From Spirogloea muscicola (Eukaryota; Streptophyta; Zygnematophyceae; Spirogloeales; Spirogloeaceae): a DNA stretch of 44,270 nt. The notes beneath the pieces are model-generated. The model was not told the DNA's origin and ran no database searches. It saw only the letters and a program-made list of their open reading frames with translations. The stretch covers positions 326,576 through 370,845 of the forward strand of contig WELB01000120.1 in NCBI GenBank assembly GCA_009602725.1, read 5' to 3'. Position 1 is the first letter of the stretch. Each line of letters starts with the position of its first letter. Shown piece after piece: positions 33,050-41,941 of this stretch. A program made the position numbers and the translations under genes.

Positions 33050-33515
33050 CGGCCCTTGTCCGTTTTTCCTGGGCTGCTCTTTCCACAGCCCTCGCCCTTT
33101 CTTAAATCGTCGGCAGGGACAGCAAGGTGAGCTGCCCGGCTTCAACGCCGCTGGCTCACGAGGTGCACTTGCCGGTAGGCAGCACTTTGGCTGCTGCTTT
33201 TGATTTTCGTCTGGGTGCCTCTTTTCCAGCTGCAAGTTACTCAGATTTGCGGCTGCCGACTCGGGTCTGCTAAGCCCCCATGTGCTGCAATCTCTTGCAT
33301 AGCTATGTGCTTTTGCCGCCATTTGGCCCTTTGTCCCTTGTTCATGCTTTCTAAGCTGGCATTCCACAGCCCCCGCCGCCTTTGAGACAGCTTACTTTCT
33401 CTAAGCCCCCCGTTCGGCCTGCTTACGCACTGTTGCCCTCGCCCCCTTTGACTGGCCACTTCTCTCTACCTTTAAACGCTGTCTGATTTGAGGCTCCTCA
33501 CTCGTAGATTTTGAG
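33050..33515 (+). pseudogene. Two stacked non-LTR 3' ends, one internally deleted
   Basis: At 33107-33273 the strand encodes GQQGELPGFNAAGS, which matches GQQGEQPGFNVAGS in the large element, then jumps directly to the final residues (a degenerate SDLRLPTRVC and TAA), missing the roughly 40 codons between. At 33478-33514 a second C-terminal end reads LSDLRLLTRRF and stop. Each is preceded by a tail block (cacagccctcgcccc or cacagcccccgccgc). Confidence 0.55.
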
Positions 33516-33559
33516 TGATTCTTCCTACACCAGTTTTGAGATAGCGCTTTTGGCCCCTT

Positions 33560-34230
33560 CGAACCTTGTCAAGTCTTTCCGGGCTGGCTTCTCCCAGTCC
33601 TTGCCCCCATTGTGAGAGCCACTTTCTCTACCTTAGCCCCCCCTTAGCAAAGGCCTTCGCTATATATCTTGTGACTTTCAGCTATGGATTTCACGGGGCT
33701 CTTGGGTCCCAGTGGTTCGACCGGCCGGCCAGGCATGCGCGGCGCGCTGTGCCCCGCAGGCAAAGTGAGCAGGCTGCCTTCAACGCCGCTGGCTCGTTAG
33801 CCCAGGTATACCGCATGCGACTGTCCATATCCCTTCAGCTTTCCATGGCCCACACCTTACACCTGCGTGCTGGCCGTACCCATCGCTGCCGCCTCTGGCT
33901 TTCGTCAGGGGGATTGTGATCCGACACCAAGTCTTTTGGATCTGAGGCTCCTCACTCGTAGCTATTGAGTGGTTCATCCTTCCCATGTTCTGAAAAAGCG
34001 CTTTTGGGCCCTTCGTAAGTTGGCCCCTTTGAACCTGTCAAATCTTTTTTCGGCTGGCTTCTCATAGCCCTTGCCCCAATTGGAAGAGCCACTTTCTTCC
34101 TTTCTTTCAGCGCTTTTCGGCCCTTTGGACCTTGTCTTTCCGGTGCTTTTCACAGCCCTTGCCCCCATTGGGAGAGCCACTTTCTCTTTTCACAGCCCTC
34201 GCCCCCTTTGGGAGAGCCACTTTCTACTTG
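33560..34230 (+). pseudogene. 5'-truncated non-LTR copy followed by repeated tail blocks
   Basis: The coding end reads GFHGALGSQWFDR, FNAAGSLAQVYRMRLSISLQ, LHLRAGR and, after a frame change, LLDLRLLTRSY with TGA at 33966-33968. Downstream, the block cacagcccttgcccccattg plus ggagagccactttct recurs at about 34065, 34150 and 34190, making a small tail array that abuts the chromovirus LTR at 34248. Confidence 0.65.
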
Positions 34231-34247
34231 CTCAACTCGAGGATACC

Positions 34248-34983
34248 TGTGATATCTCTCCATCTAAACACACAGTTAAAGTCAGGGTGTCCTGATTTGG
34301 ATTCGAGCATAGGGTGTTTTGGAGACAACCCTCATACAGGAGAACGCCAACGCACATACGCGCACAGAGCGCAGCGGAAGTATTACCCTGAGGCACCGCC
34401 CCTAGGCGGTGACTCTACCTATAGATTTACGGAGAGCCGGCAGGGCCCGCAGCGATGAGCTACGGCGACGGGCTGGCAGCAGGCGGCAGCAGCAAAGCTG
34501 TGGCGGCGGCGGCAGCAGCAGGCAGCAGCGGGGCTGGCTAGGCAGCAGCGGGCTCTCTCTCGGGCGTTGGTCCGACTCCCCAGTCTGGCCTCGGCCGGCT
34601 ACAGATACCAAGTGCTCGCCCATTGAGAATAGGGGCTGGAAAAACCAGCCCGAAAAAGAATGAACAGAATACGAGAAGATAGCGTTCCACCTGCCACCCC
34701 TCCCTCTTTTTTCTTCCCCCCCCGAGGGTGTGACGAGGGTCGTCCCAGGGCCCACCTTCGGAAGGACGGGGCCCAACAATGGGGACACGAAATAGCGTGT
34801 GTGACGAGGGGAGCCCCAAGGGCCCACCCTCGGCGGGGGTCGCCCAAGAGCGAGACTGACAACGGGAATAGCCACACAGGGTGCAGCGGATCGACCGGCA
34901 CCGTTGACACGCCCCAACGGTGACGAGACGACACTGGAAGGTTTCCCGCAACGTTGGCACGCCCTAACGGCGGGAACGTTACA
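34248..34983 (-). repeat. 3' LTR of the chromovirus (736 bp)
   Basis: On the minus strand it starts TGTAACGTTCCC at 34983, right after the purine-rich tract, and ends GATATCACA at 34248. The last 59 bases match the 5' LTR remnant at 40864-40923. It carries a foreign non-LTR tail (about 34600-34680) with its hairpin at 34651-34633. Confidence 0.8.
34605..34680 (-). mobile_element. Non-LTR 3' tail embedded in the chromovirus LTR
   Basis: The sequence gtgctcgcccattgagaata, ggggctggaaaaaccagccc and aaagaatgaacag is nearly identical to 37598-37660. It shows a tail insertion inside the LTR, or capture of one by it. Confidence 0.6.
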
Positions 34984-34996
34984 TACCTCCCCATTT
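34984..34996 (-). other. Polypurine tract (PPT)
   Basis: Minus strand AAATGGGGAGGTA lies directly upstream of the LTR start TGTAACG. In this family it primes plus-strand DNA synthesis. Confidence 0.75.
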
Positions 34997-35053
34997 AGAT
35001 GTTCACGTCCCCGGGAACAAGGACAGGACATCAGAGGAAACAACCCGAAGAGA

Positions 35054-36386
35054 TTACGTCCGACGGGTGCGTCCAGCACTACGACGCATAGGTGTGATAT
35101 GCCCCTGTGCAAGGTATTTACGGAGAGCGGAGGGGCAATTGGCAAGATTGGCCGAAGTTTCCCTTGTACTGTGCTCAGGCCCATAGCCTAGCCACTTGAC
35201 CAGATACTCTCGGGACTTACGTCGTCCACGGAGGTTGTCGCAGTGAGACAAGATCTCCTCCACCTCAAACTCTTCCTCGCCCGCAACGACAAGGGAAGGA
35301 GGGGGCGGTTGGACACGACCATCCGTATGGTATGGCTCGAGTTGAGACACATGGAAAACGATATGGATTTTCCAATGTACCGGTGTATCAATCTCATGTG
35401 CGACTTTGCCGACCAGGCGCATGACACGGAAAGGTCCAACCCACTTTGGTAGCAACTTAGGCATACCGACAGCCCGCAAGACTAGGTGCTTAGTGCTCAT
35501 TAGCACTTGGGCACCGACGTCGAAGGACACATGCCTGCGATGGCGATATGCATACTGCTTTTGCCGGTTCTGAGCAAATATCAAGAATTGCTTAGCCCTC
35601 CGCTGAGCTGCCAGGAGAGTACCGGTGAAGCTTACAGCGGCCGGAACGCGCTCCAGCCTTCCCACCTGCAAAGGTGATCGAGGATGCTGACCATAATTCA
35701 GGAAGAAGGGTGTATTTTTGGTAGATTCATGAAAGGCATTAATCACAGCATACTCCGCCGGAGCAAGATACACATCCCAGTCAGTTTGACTGGGGTTTAC
35801 GAAGTGCCTGAGTATGTCTTCCAAAACCCGATTCATCCGTTCGGTCTGACCGTCCGTCTGGGGACGGAAAGCCGTGGACATGAATTGCTTCGTGCCGAGA
35901 AGCCTGCACACTTCCTTCCAGTGAAGCCCGTGAAGCGAGGATTCGCGGTCAGACACGATGCGCTCGGGAACTCCGTGCAGTTCCCATACGCGGTCCACAA
36001 ATATGGCAGCGAATTCCGTAGCGGATACCCGTGTGGTCGTAGGTACGAAGTGCATCATTCTACTCAAACGATCCACAAATACGACAATGGCGTCATAGCC
36101 GTTGCGCGTCTTGGGCAACTGGGTGATGAAATCCACTGACATCAGACCAATTTCGCGGCGGAATAGCCAAAGGTTGGAGCAACCCGGCAGGCTTGTGTGA
36201 GCGTGCCTTACTACGCTGGCAGGTGGCACAAGTCTTCACAAAAGACTTTACGTGAATTGACAAGCGGGGCCACCAAAAGAGAAGCTGGATAGCTTTCTTT
36301 GTCTTTCCCATACTCAAATGACCACTGTACGGAGGCTCATGCATCTCTTGCATGATACTAGTGCGCAAGGCATTGCAGTTGGGCAC
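35054..36386 (-). pseudogene. Chromovirus integrase with chromodomain (frameshifted)
   Basis: The upstream frame (36386-36130) has the HHCC zinc module: HEPPYSGHLSMGKTKKAI with histidines, then TCATCQRSK with the cysteine pair. A frameshift near 36130-36165 leads into the catalytic core: MSVDFITQLPKTRNGYDAIV (first D), RIVSDRESSL (second D) and DGQTERMNRVLEDILRHF (E). The C-terminus has EFEVEEILSHCDNLRGRR and REYLVKWLGYGPEHSTRE, a chromodomain in which the usual STWE tryptophan is arginine. It would integrate the element's cDNA, guided by histone marks, but the frameshift disables it. Confidence 0.88.
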
Positions 36387-36401
36387 CAGAATGGCGTCAC
36401 C

Positions 36402-36959
36402 TCACCACCAGAAGCCTTGGTCATGTACGACTGTGCATGGTTTGGTTGCAGATGCAAACCAAGGGTCTGTGCCATACCCATCACGCACATACAGCGCAGA
36501 GAGCTTGGTGGTGCTTTGCCCTGCGGCCCCACGGGTAGGCCGCACGTCTGCAGTCTGAACCCTTCTGGCACACAAGACAGGCGCCACAGCAATGTTGCGG
36601 CTCACCGGGTCCGCCACATTGATTCGTCCAGGGCGGTACAACCACTGGAATCGGAATTGTGCCATGCTCTCAGCCCACCGAGCTTGACGCCTGCTCAATT
36701 GCTGCTGTGTGTGAAAGTAGGTCAACGTACAATGATCCGTTACGACCGTAAATTCAACACCCTCGAGATAGCATCGCCACACACGGAGGGCGTGCACAAC
36801 AGCAAGGAGCTCCTGCTCACCCGTAGTATAATTTCGCTCTGCAGGACTGCAGGCGATTTTCGAACGCGACGGGATGACCCTCCTGCAGGAGAATGGCACC
36901 AATGCCGATCAAAGAGGCGTCACATACGACTTCATATGGCATGTAAGGAATGCTGTGGA
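36402..36959 (-). pseudogene. Chromovirus RNase H, downstream part
   Basis: The minus strand resumes with YEVVCDASLIGIGAILLQEG at about 36950, then NYTTGEQELLAVVHALRVWR and FTVVTDHCTLTYF, the RNase H D-E-D catalytic neighbourhood. A frame change near 36880 separates the first motif from the rest. The linker to RT is interrupted by the insertion 36960-38045. Confidence 0.8.
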
Positions 36960-37011
36960 TCGCCAAGCCCGGGCTGCCGGCAGCGCAAGGAAAAGCGGGG
37001 AGGCATTAAGA

Positions 37012-37307
37012 TGGGGCCGCAACAGTAAGATTGAGCAACGGTTACTGCAGGGGCAAGGGTCCAGGGGTCCGAGGTTGGGTGAAGAACTCACCCCCTCTCC
37101 CATCTCGGGTGCCCTCTATATAGCCCGACGGACTGCGAGCCCGGCCATACGGGCCCGGGTGGGACATTTGGCACCCAGTCTCTCGTTGACGATCCGTCCT
37201 CGACCTGTCGACGGCTATCAACGGGCTACCACCGACAATCTACCCATCCATCGGCAACCACCGCCATACTGACGGTCCCCCGTCACTAGCAGCTGACGGT
37301 CACTACA
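37012..37307 (-). repeat. Candidate LTR of a second LTR retrotransposon (296 bp) with PPT
   Basis: On the minus strand the sequence GCCTGGGGGTAG (37319-37308), a PPT-like run, is followed by TGTAGTGACC and ends GCGGCCCCA at 37012. It contains a TATA-like gctatatagagg. Start TG and end CA fit an LTR. No partner LTR or coding region is seen, so it may be the 3' end of a deleted element. Confidence 0.45.
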
Positions 37308-37439
37308 CTACCCCCAGGCTATCGTCAGCCGTCATCACTAACGGCTAACAACGCCGTCAGGGCAGTCTACAGCGCTCCCACCTCCCGTCGCCGTTCCAGC
37401 GCCAGCACCATGCTGTCTCGCGTGTCACGACTCCGGGTT

Positions 37440-37850
37440 GCGCCGCTCTCAGCTCTATATCAAAGAAGAAAGGGCTCGCCCATTGAGGATAGGGGCTGGA
37501 CAAGCCAGCCCAAAAAAGAATGAACAAAGAACGAGAAGGGGGCCAGAGGAAGCCAGAGGAAGCGCTAAGAAACCAAAGCACACAAAGAAAGAAAGAAGAA
37601 AGTGCTCGCCCATTGAGAATAGGGGCTGGAATAACCAGCCCGAAAAAGAATGAACAGAGTGAACAAAGAATGAACAAAGAAAGAAAGCAGCTACAAATTA
37701 CTCAGTAACCCCTGCTAAGCAGCCGCAAATCAGAGAGGCTAGGGTCCTGGAAGTGGGTCCCCTGGACAGAGCCAGAGGCAGCAGCGATGGATGTCAATTG
37801 CCAACGGGAAGAACTCGTCTTCCGGTGGATGGTCGGCGTACTTGATCTCT
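37440..37850 (-). pseudogene. 5'-truncated, internally deleted non-LTR copy with two tails
   Basis: Positions 37465-37597 and 37679-37786 are almost identical to 32062-32310. At 37786 the copy jumps to sequence matching 32478-32515 (tggatgtcaattgccaac), which deletes about 170 bases. Two tail hairpins are present, at 37511-37493 and 37641-37623, so one tail was inserted within another. Confidence 0.7.
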
Positions 37851-38045
37851 TTTGCCCGAGCGGCGCAGGCGACCGCATACCCAGCCTATATCAAAGCCAC
37901 GCTGCCCAGCCTGGTGGAATTGTCCGTCTCCAAGCATCTGTCAAGCCTTTCCTGCGGCACTGAGTCAATTTATTCATCAGCCGGATGAGGTATCTAGTCT
38001 CCAGGCATCTGTCAATACGTTACTGCTGCATTGACATTCCAGCCA

Positions 38046-39045
38046 TGTAAAATCGTTACATGGCACGCCTTCTCGAGGCAAAGCCAAACGGGTGGTGATA
38101 TCAGGACCCATTTTATATCCTCAAACGCCTGCTGGCATTCGGACGTCCACCCCCATGGTACGTCCTTACGAGTGAGCTCCGTAAGAGGAGTTGCCATGCT
38201 TCCATATCCTTGAAGGAATTTTCGGAATAGTTTGCAGATCCCAAAAAGGATAGCAAGTGCGGCACAGTCCGCGGCACAGGCCAGTCCTTTACTACTACTG
38301 GCTTTTTGGGGTCGACGCGCACCCCGTCTTTGCCCACCACATGCCCTAAGTACGTTACTTCAAGCTGGTTGAATACACACTTGGAGGTCTTGGCATACAA
38401 ATGATTTTCACGAAGCAACTGCAGAATTTTCCGCAGGCGGCGTACATGATCCTCAGGCGTTTTACTGAACACCAGTATGTCATCCAGATAGACCAGCACG
38501 AAGTCATACAAAAGGGGGCCAAAGACGTTCGTCATCACTGCCTGAAACGTGGCAGGTGCGTTGGTCAGACCAGAACTCAGCACCGTGAACAGGAAGTGTC
38601 CGACAGGCGTACGAAACGCTGACTTCAAACCGTCCTTAGGAGTGATACGGATTTGATGATACCCACTCTGCAAGTCGAGGAAGCTGAACACTGTCGCTTC
38701 CGCGAGACGATCGAAGAGATCATCGATACGAGGCAACGGGTACCAGTTCTTGACAGTGAGCTTGTTGAGGGCTCGGTAATCGATGCACATCCGGAGACTA
38801 CCCTCCTTCTTCTTAACGCAGAGGATAGGTGCACCATACGGGGACTGCGAGGGCTCATTGTGGCCTTTACGGAGCAATTCCGTCACTTGGGATTGCATCT
38901 CCCGAAATTCGAGAGGACTCAGTCGATACATGGGATGGTACGGCGGCACAGCGCCAGGCTCCAACGGAATTGTATGAGCCACGCCTCGATGGGGAGGCAA
39001 TCCGTCTGGAAGTGCATCCGGGACACATCCGAATACTCTGCCAAC
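38046..39045 (-). pseudogene. Chromovirus reverse transcriptase (broken)
   Basis: The open part (39000-38113) reads LEPGAVPPYHPMYRLSPLEF, MCIDYRALNKLTVKNWYPLP, FSFLDLQSGYHQIRI, FRTPVGHFLFTVLSSGL and VLVYLDDILVFS. The catalytic YLDD codons are at 38490-38479. Beyond 38230 a frame change leads to the RNase H approach (WGWTSECQQAFEDIKWVL). A further frame change near 39010-39040 cuts it from protease. The polymerase core motifs are intact; the surrounding frame is not. Confidence 0.9.
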
Positions 39046-39163
39046 AACTTGTCAAGAGCCGGACTACGTGAGGCCACGATGCTCACTTCAGAGTCAGGGG
39101 GAGACTGAGCATTCACAACACCCAAATATGTAGCCGAAGCTGGTTGTTTGCGAAGAAGCTTCT

Positions 39164-39988
39164 TCATCCGCACAGCTGAAAGCTGCAGAGAAGAGTCTTG
39201 CATGGGTAGTGGTACACAGGAATTGTCGACGTTGTGCAACCCATAAAACGATGAGGACCACTGCGGCCGACACAAGTGCGCTGTTTACAATCAAGCACGG
39301 ACGCTGTGGCACAGAGCCAATCATCACCTAAGACTACATCGAAGGCAGACGACAAATCAATGACTTGACAAGACACAACCGTCTTGTAGCTTTGGATGCG
39401 AAGGGGCACTTCGCAAAGGCCCAAGACTTTAATATTTTGATTATTGGCCATTGTAGCTTGCACTACATCAATGGGTTGCACAGGCAAGCCATTGTTACAC
39501 ACAAAAGTCTTACTAGCACAGGATACAGAAGCACCTGTGTCTATAAGGATCTGGGCTGGTTGACCAGCCGCTATGCCGATAAATAGCATACTTGGCGTCG
39601 AAGCACAAAGTGTGAAGTCACCTGCCGAAGCAAGACTTAATTTGCGAACTACATAGATGAGAAGTTTCCTGGGTGATCCAGCAGCACCAGGTACGACGTG
39701 GGGATGGCCTGCTGTGTAGCGACAGAGCAAGGACAGGCCCGGTGGTGGTGGAGGATTCAGTCCTCGCCTCCATCGGACGATGAAAAACACAGGGTCGTCA
39801 GCCCCATGATGATTCACCCACTTCAGATACATTTGAGCAGCTGATTGCACCTGGCTGCGGGGAACCCAGACAATAAGGGGACCACCTTTCACCAAAGCTT
39901 GCATTAGCGTATGCAGGGAGCGTACTACAGGGACAGAAAACTGCGGACAAGCATGTCCTACATGGTCAAATAGCTTGAGGAAATGCAC
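39164..39988 (-). pseudogene. Chromovirus aspartic protease and linker
   Basis: An open 274-codon frame contains QILIDTGASVSCAS, the retropepsin-like active site (DTGA codons at 39541-39530), then VLGLCEVPLRIQSY and FDVVLGDDWL. It lies between gag and RT as expected. The upstream roughly 100 residues are unassigned. Confidence 0.85.
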
Positions 39989-40576
39989 TCACGTTTGCCC
40001 TTGCCTTTATACTGCCCCTTGGGGCCGGGTGGAGTGGATTTGCTTGATGAGGGGTGCCTGGGAGCTTGGGTACAATCACGGATGCAATGGCCCTTCTGGC
40101 CACACTGGTATCAAGCGCGGTCCTCCTCGGGGACAAAGGCCGCGGGCTTGGTTGGGCGCCTAGCCCCACATAGGGCTTGCAAGTGGTACTTGGCATACTA
40201 CTGGGCGACGCTTCGAAGATGAAGGCGCAGCCGGGTCGACGACTTCTGCCAGGGGACGCTTGCGGGGATACATGGCGAAAGTGATGCGCGCCTGCTCAAT
40301 CAAGCGGTCCAAGGTGTCCACTGGCTGGAAGGTTACAGCATCCAATTGGGCAAGGAGGGCCACGTGCTCGGGCAGCCCTGCCTTAAACCTCTGGCACTGG
40401 TCAGCGTTATCCATGGGCTTAGTGTCGAGTTTCGACAACAGCATGTGGAACCACCGCACATAGTCTTCAAAATCGTTGTTTCTCATGCGGATGACATCAA
40501 TCTCGTTTCGCGCATCGAGCTCGGCGTGCACTTCGCCGTACATGCTTGACAACGATCTGACGAAGAAATCATCCAC
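39989..40576 (-). pseudogene. Chromovirus gag with a zinc knuckle broken at its first cysteine
   Basis: The frame starts at ATG 40576 (FFVRSLSSMYGEVHAELDAR, YVRWFHMLLSKLDTKPMDNA, QRFKAGLPEHV), a Ty3 gag-like capsid. A frameshift near 40160-40200 leads to the CCHC region. There YQCGQKGHCIRDC supplies three of the four ligands of C-X2-C-X4-H-X4-C, and the first cysteine is a TGA (plus tca at 40111-40113). The knuckle normally packages RNA; this one cannot be translated through. Confidence 0.85.
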
Positions 40577-40846
40577 CCCCGTAGTGTATAATCATTGGAT
40601 TTCTTCGTCAGATCGTTGTCAAGCATGTACGGCGAAGTGCACGCCGAGCTCAATGCGCGAAACGAGCTTGATGTCATCCGCATGAGAAACAACGTTTTTG
40701 AAGACTATGTGCGGCGGTTCCACATGCTGTTGTCGAAACTCGACACCAAGCCCATGGATAACGCTGACCAGTGCCAGAGGTTTAAGGCAGGGCTGCCTGA
40801 GCACGTAACCCTCCTTGCCCAATTGGATGCTGTAACCTTCCAGCCA
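40322..40846. repeat. Inverted repeat: 249-bp arms of gag around a 27-bp spacer
   Basis: The left arm 40322-40570 (the 5' part of gag on the minus strand) and right arm 40598-40846 are reverse complements with no gaps and about eight mismatches, separated by 40571-40597. The right arm therefore encodes gag on the plus strand, including FFVRSLSSMYGEVHAELNAR. Its outer end meets the PBS region directly, so it occupies the leader between PBS and gag. Confidence 0.95.
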
Positions 40847-40850
40847 GACA

Positions 40851-40862
40851 CCTCTGATACCA
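40851..40862 (-). other. Primer-binding site (initiator tRNA-Met type)
   Basis: Minus strand TGGTATCAGAGG starts two bases after the 5' LTR end (...ATCACA). Eleven of twelve bases match the usual plant-element PBS complementary to initiator tRNA-Met (TGGTATCAGAGC). Confidence 0.85.
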
Positions 40863-40863
40863 A

Positions 40864-40923
40864 TGTGATATCTCTGCATGTAAACACACAGTTAGAGTCA
40901 GGGTGTCCTGGTTTGAGTGCGAC
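40864..40923 (-). repeat. Remnant of the chromovirus 5' LTR (about 60 bp)
   Basis: It matches the end of the 3' LTR at 34248-34307 (tgtgatatctct, acacacagtta and gtcagggtgtcctg shared). Beyond 40923 the sequence changes to the non-LTR element, so the rest of this LTR is missing from the window or lies past 44270. Confidence 0.8.
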
Positions 40924-40954
40924 GACTAGGACTAAGACATCAGCCAGGGAACGC

Positions 40955-41941
40955 TCAGTAACCTCTAGACAGGAGATGCAGGTCCGACAAGCTAGCTGGC
41001 GGAAAAACGTCGCCCCGACGGAAGCCGGAGGCCGCCGCCAAAGCTCGGCCTGCGCGCAAGTGAACCGCGAAGGCAAGGGACTGCTGCATCGAGACGGCCA
41101 AACGCATACGGAAAACCTGAGCGAGGGACCCGGCTACGTTGAAGCCGGGCTGCTCGCCCTGCTGCCCGAGGCGGCGGGCCGCTGCACGCCGCGCCAGGCG
41201 GTGGAGCAAGTCAAGCCATTTGGAGCCAAAGGCTCCGTGCACGTCCACTGCCAGTGGAACGAAGTCGTCGCCCACCGGGTGGTCCGAGTACTTCCGTTCC
41301 TTCTCGCCCGCCGCTTGGCCGACTGCGTAGCCCGCCTCCTCCGACGAGCGTTTTGCGCTGCTGGAAGCAAAGCTGTCAGTGGTGACGACGCCTGCGATGA
41401 GCCGAGGCCCCCCGCCGAGCGCGCTGGCGACGAGGTCGGCGCGCCGGGTGTGGATGCGGCCATCCGCCCCAGCGGTCGGAGGCATTACGCTGGTGTTCTC
41501 GAGCGCCGCCGCATAACCGGCCTCGACGAAGATGCCAAACATGGCATTTCGCAGCAGGTCGTGCATTCCTGTCCGCTCCCCGCCCCATGCGCACCTAAGC
41601 ATGTGAGCTGCCAACGATGCCGCGTCGGAGCCGCGCTCGCCACACTCACACTGCTGTACCCCACTGAGGCAGGGGGGGTGGAGGCCGAGGAGGCGGTGCA
41701 CCGCCGTACGGAAGGTGTCGTCCGGCATCCGAACTGCGGCGTGGAGCGGCAGGGCAGACAACCAGGCAGCCGCCCCCGGTGAGGACGCCGAGAGCAGCCG
41801 CGCGCGCCCCCGGGGGTCGTCCGGAGACAAAAGCCCCATCGCCGTGGAGAAAGAGGCCGCATCCACCTCCGCCATAAAGCCAGCTTGGGCCCGGAGGTCG
41901 GCCGTGCGCGCGAGGTGCGCGAACGGGACGGCCCGCGGCAC
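40955..41941 (-). CDS. Non-LTR ORF, part 2: zinc knuckle and endonuclease-like C-terminus
   Basis: Joined to part 1 by a one-base frameshift, it continues LVPRAVPFAHLARTADLRAQ. A knuckle-like CECG and HMLRC pair (C-x-C ... H-x3-C) follows. Then RRADLVASALGGGPRLIAGV and VVTTDSF, with KERKYSDH downstream, resemble the R/K-x-D ... D ... K-x2/3-Y layout of restriction-like endonucleases of R2/NeSL-type elements. The tail FVPLAVDVHGAFGSKWLDLL to LSRGY, TGA at 40957-40955, is the portion repeated in the truncated copies. The endonuclease call is by motif resemblance only. Confidence 0.7.
   Translation of the reverse strand: MPRAVPFAHLARTADLRAQAGFMAEVDAASFSTAMGLLSPDDPRGRARLLSASSPGAAAWLSALPLHAAVRMPDDTFRTAVHRLLGLHPPCLSGVQQCECGERGSDAASLAAHMLRCAWGGERTGMHDLLRNAMFGIFVEAGYAAALENTSVMPPTAGADGRIHTRRADLVASALGGGPRLIAGVVTTDSFASSSAKRSSEEAGYAVGQAAGEKERKYSDHPVGDDFVPLAVDVHGAFGSKWLDLLHRLARRAAARRLGQQGEQPGFNVAGSLAQVFRMRLAVSMQQSLAFAVHLRAGRALAAASGFRRGDVFPPASLSDLHLLSRGY

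Larger units (their letters stand above)
36960..38045. mobile_element. Nested insertion splitting the chromovirus RT/RNase H
   Basis: RT/RNase H coding stops at about 38045 and resumes at about 36955. The intervening 1.1 kb contains an LTR-like piece (37012-37307) and a non-LTR truncated copy (37440-37850), so it is itself composite. The remaining stretches (36960-37011, 37850-38045) are unassigned. Confidence 0.7.
34248..40923 (-). mobile_element. Ty3/gypsy chromovirus LTR retrotransposon, decayed
   Basis: On the minus strand the order is 5' LTR fragment (40923-40864), PBS, an inverted gag segment, gag, protease, RT, RNase H, integrase with C-terminal chromodomain, PPT and 3' LTR (34983-34248). 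RT-before-integrase order and the chromodomain place it with chromoviruses. The two LTR ends differ at roughly eight of about 59 comparable bases, so the insertion is old. Frameshifts separate gag, protease, RT and integrase, and a 1.1-kb insertion splits RNase H. The element cannot be autonomous. Confidence 0.9.

Noticed and set aside
40595-41782. A 395-codon plus-strand open frame starting with gag-like residues
   Set aside because: It is the inverted gag arm running by chance into the antisense of the GC-rich non-LTR element; the second part has no protein family resemblance.
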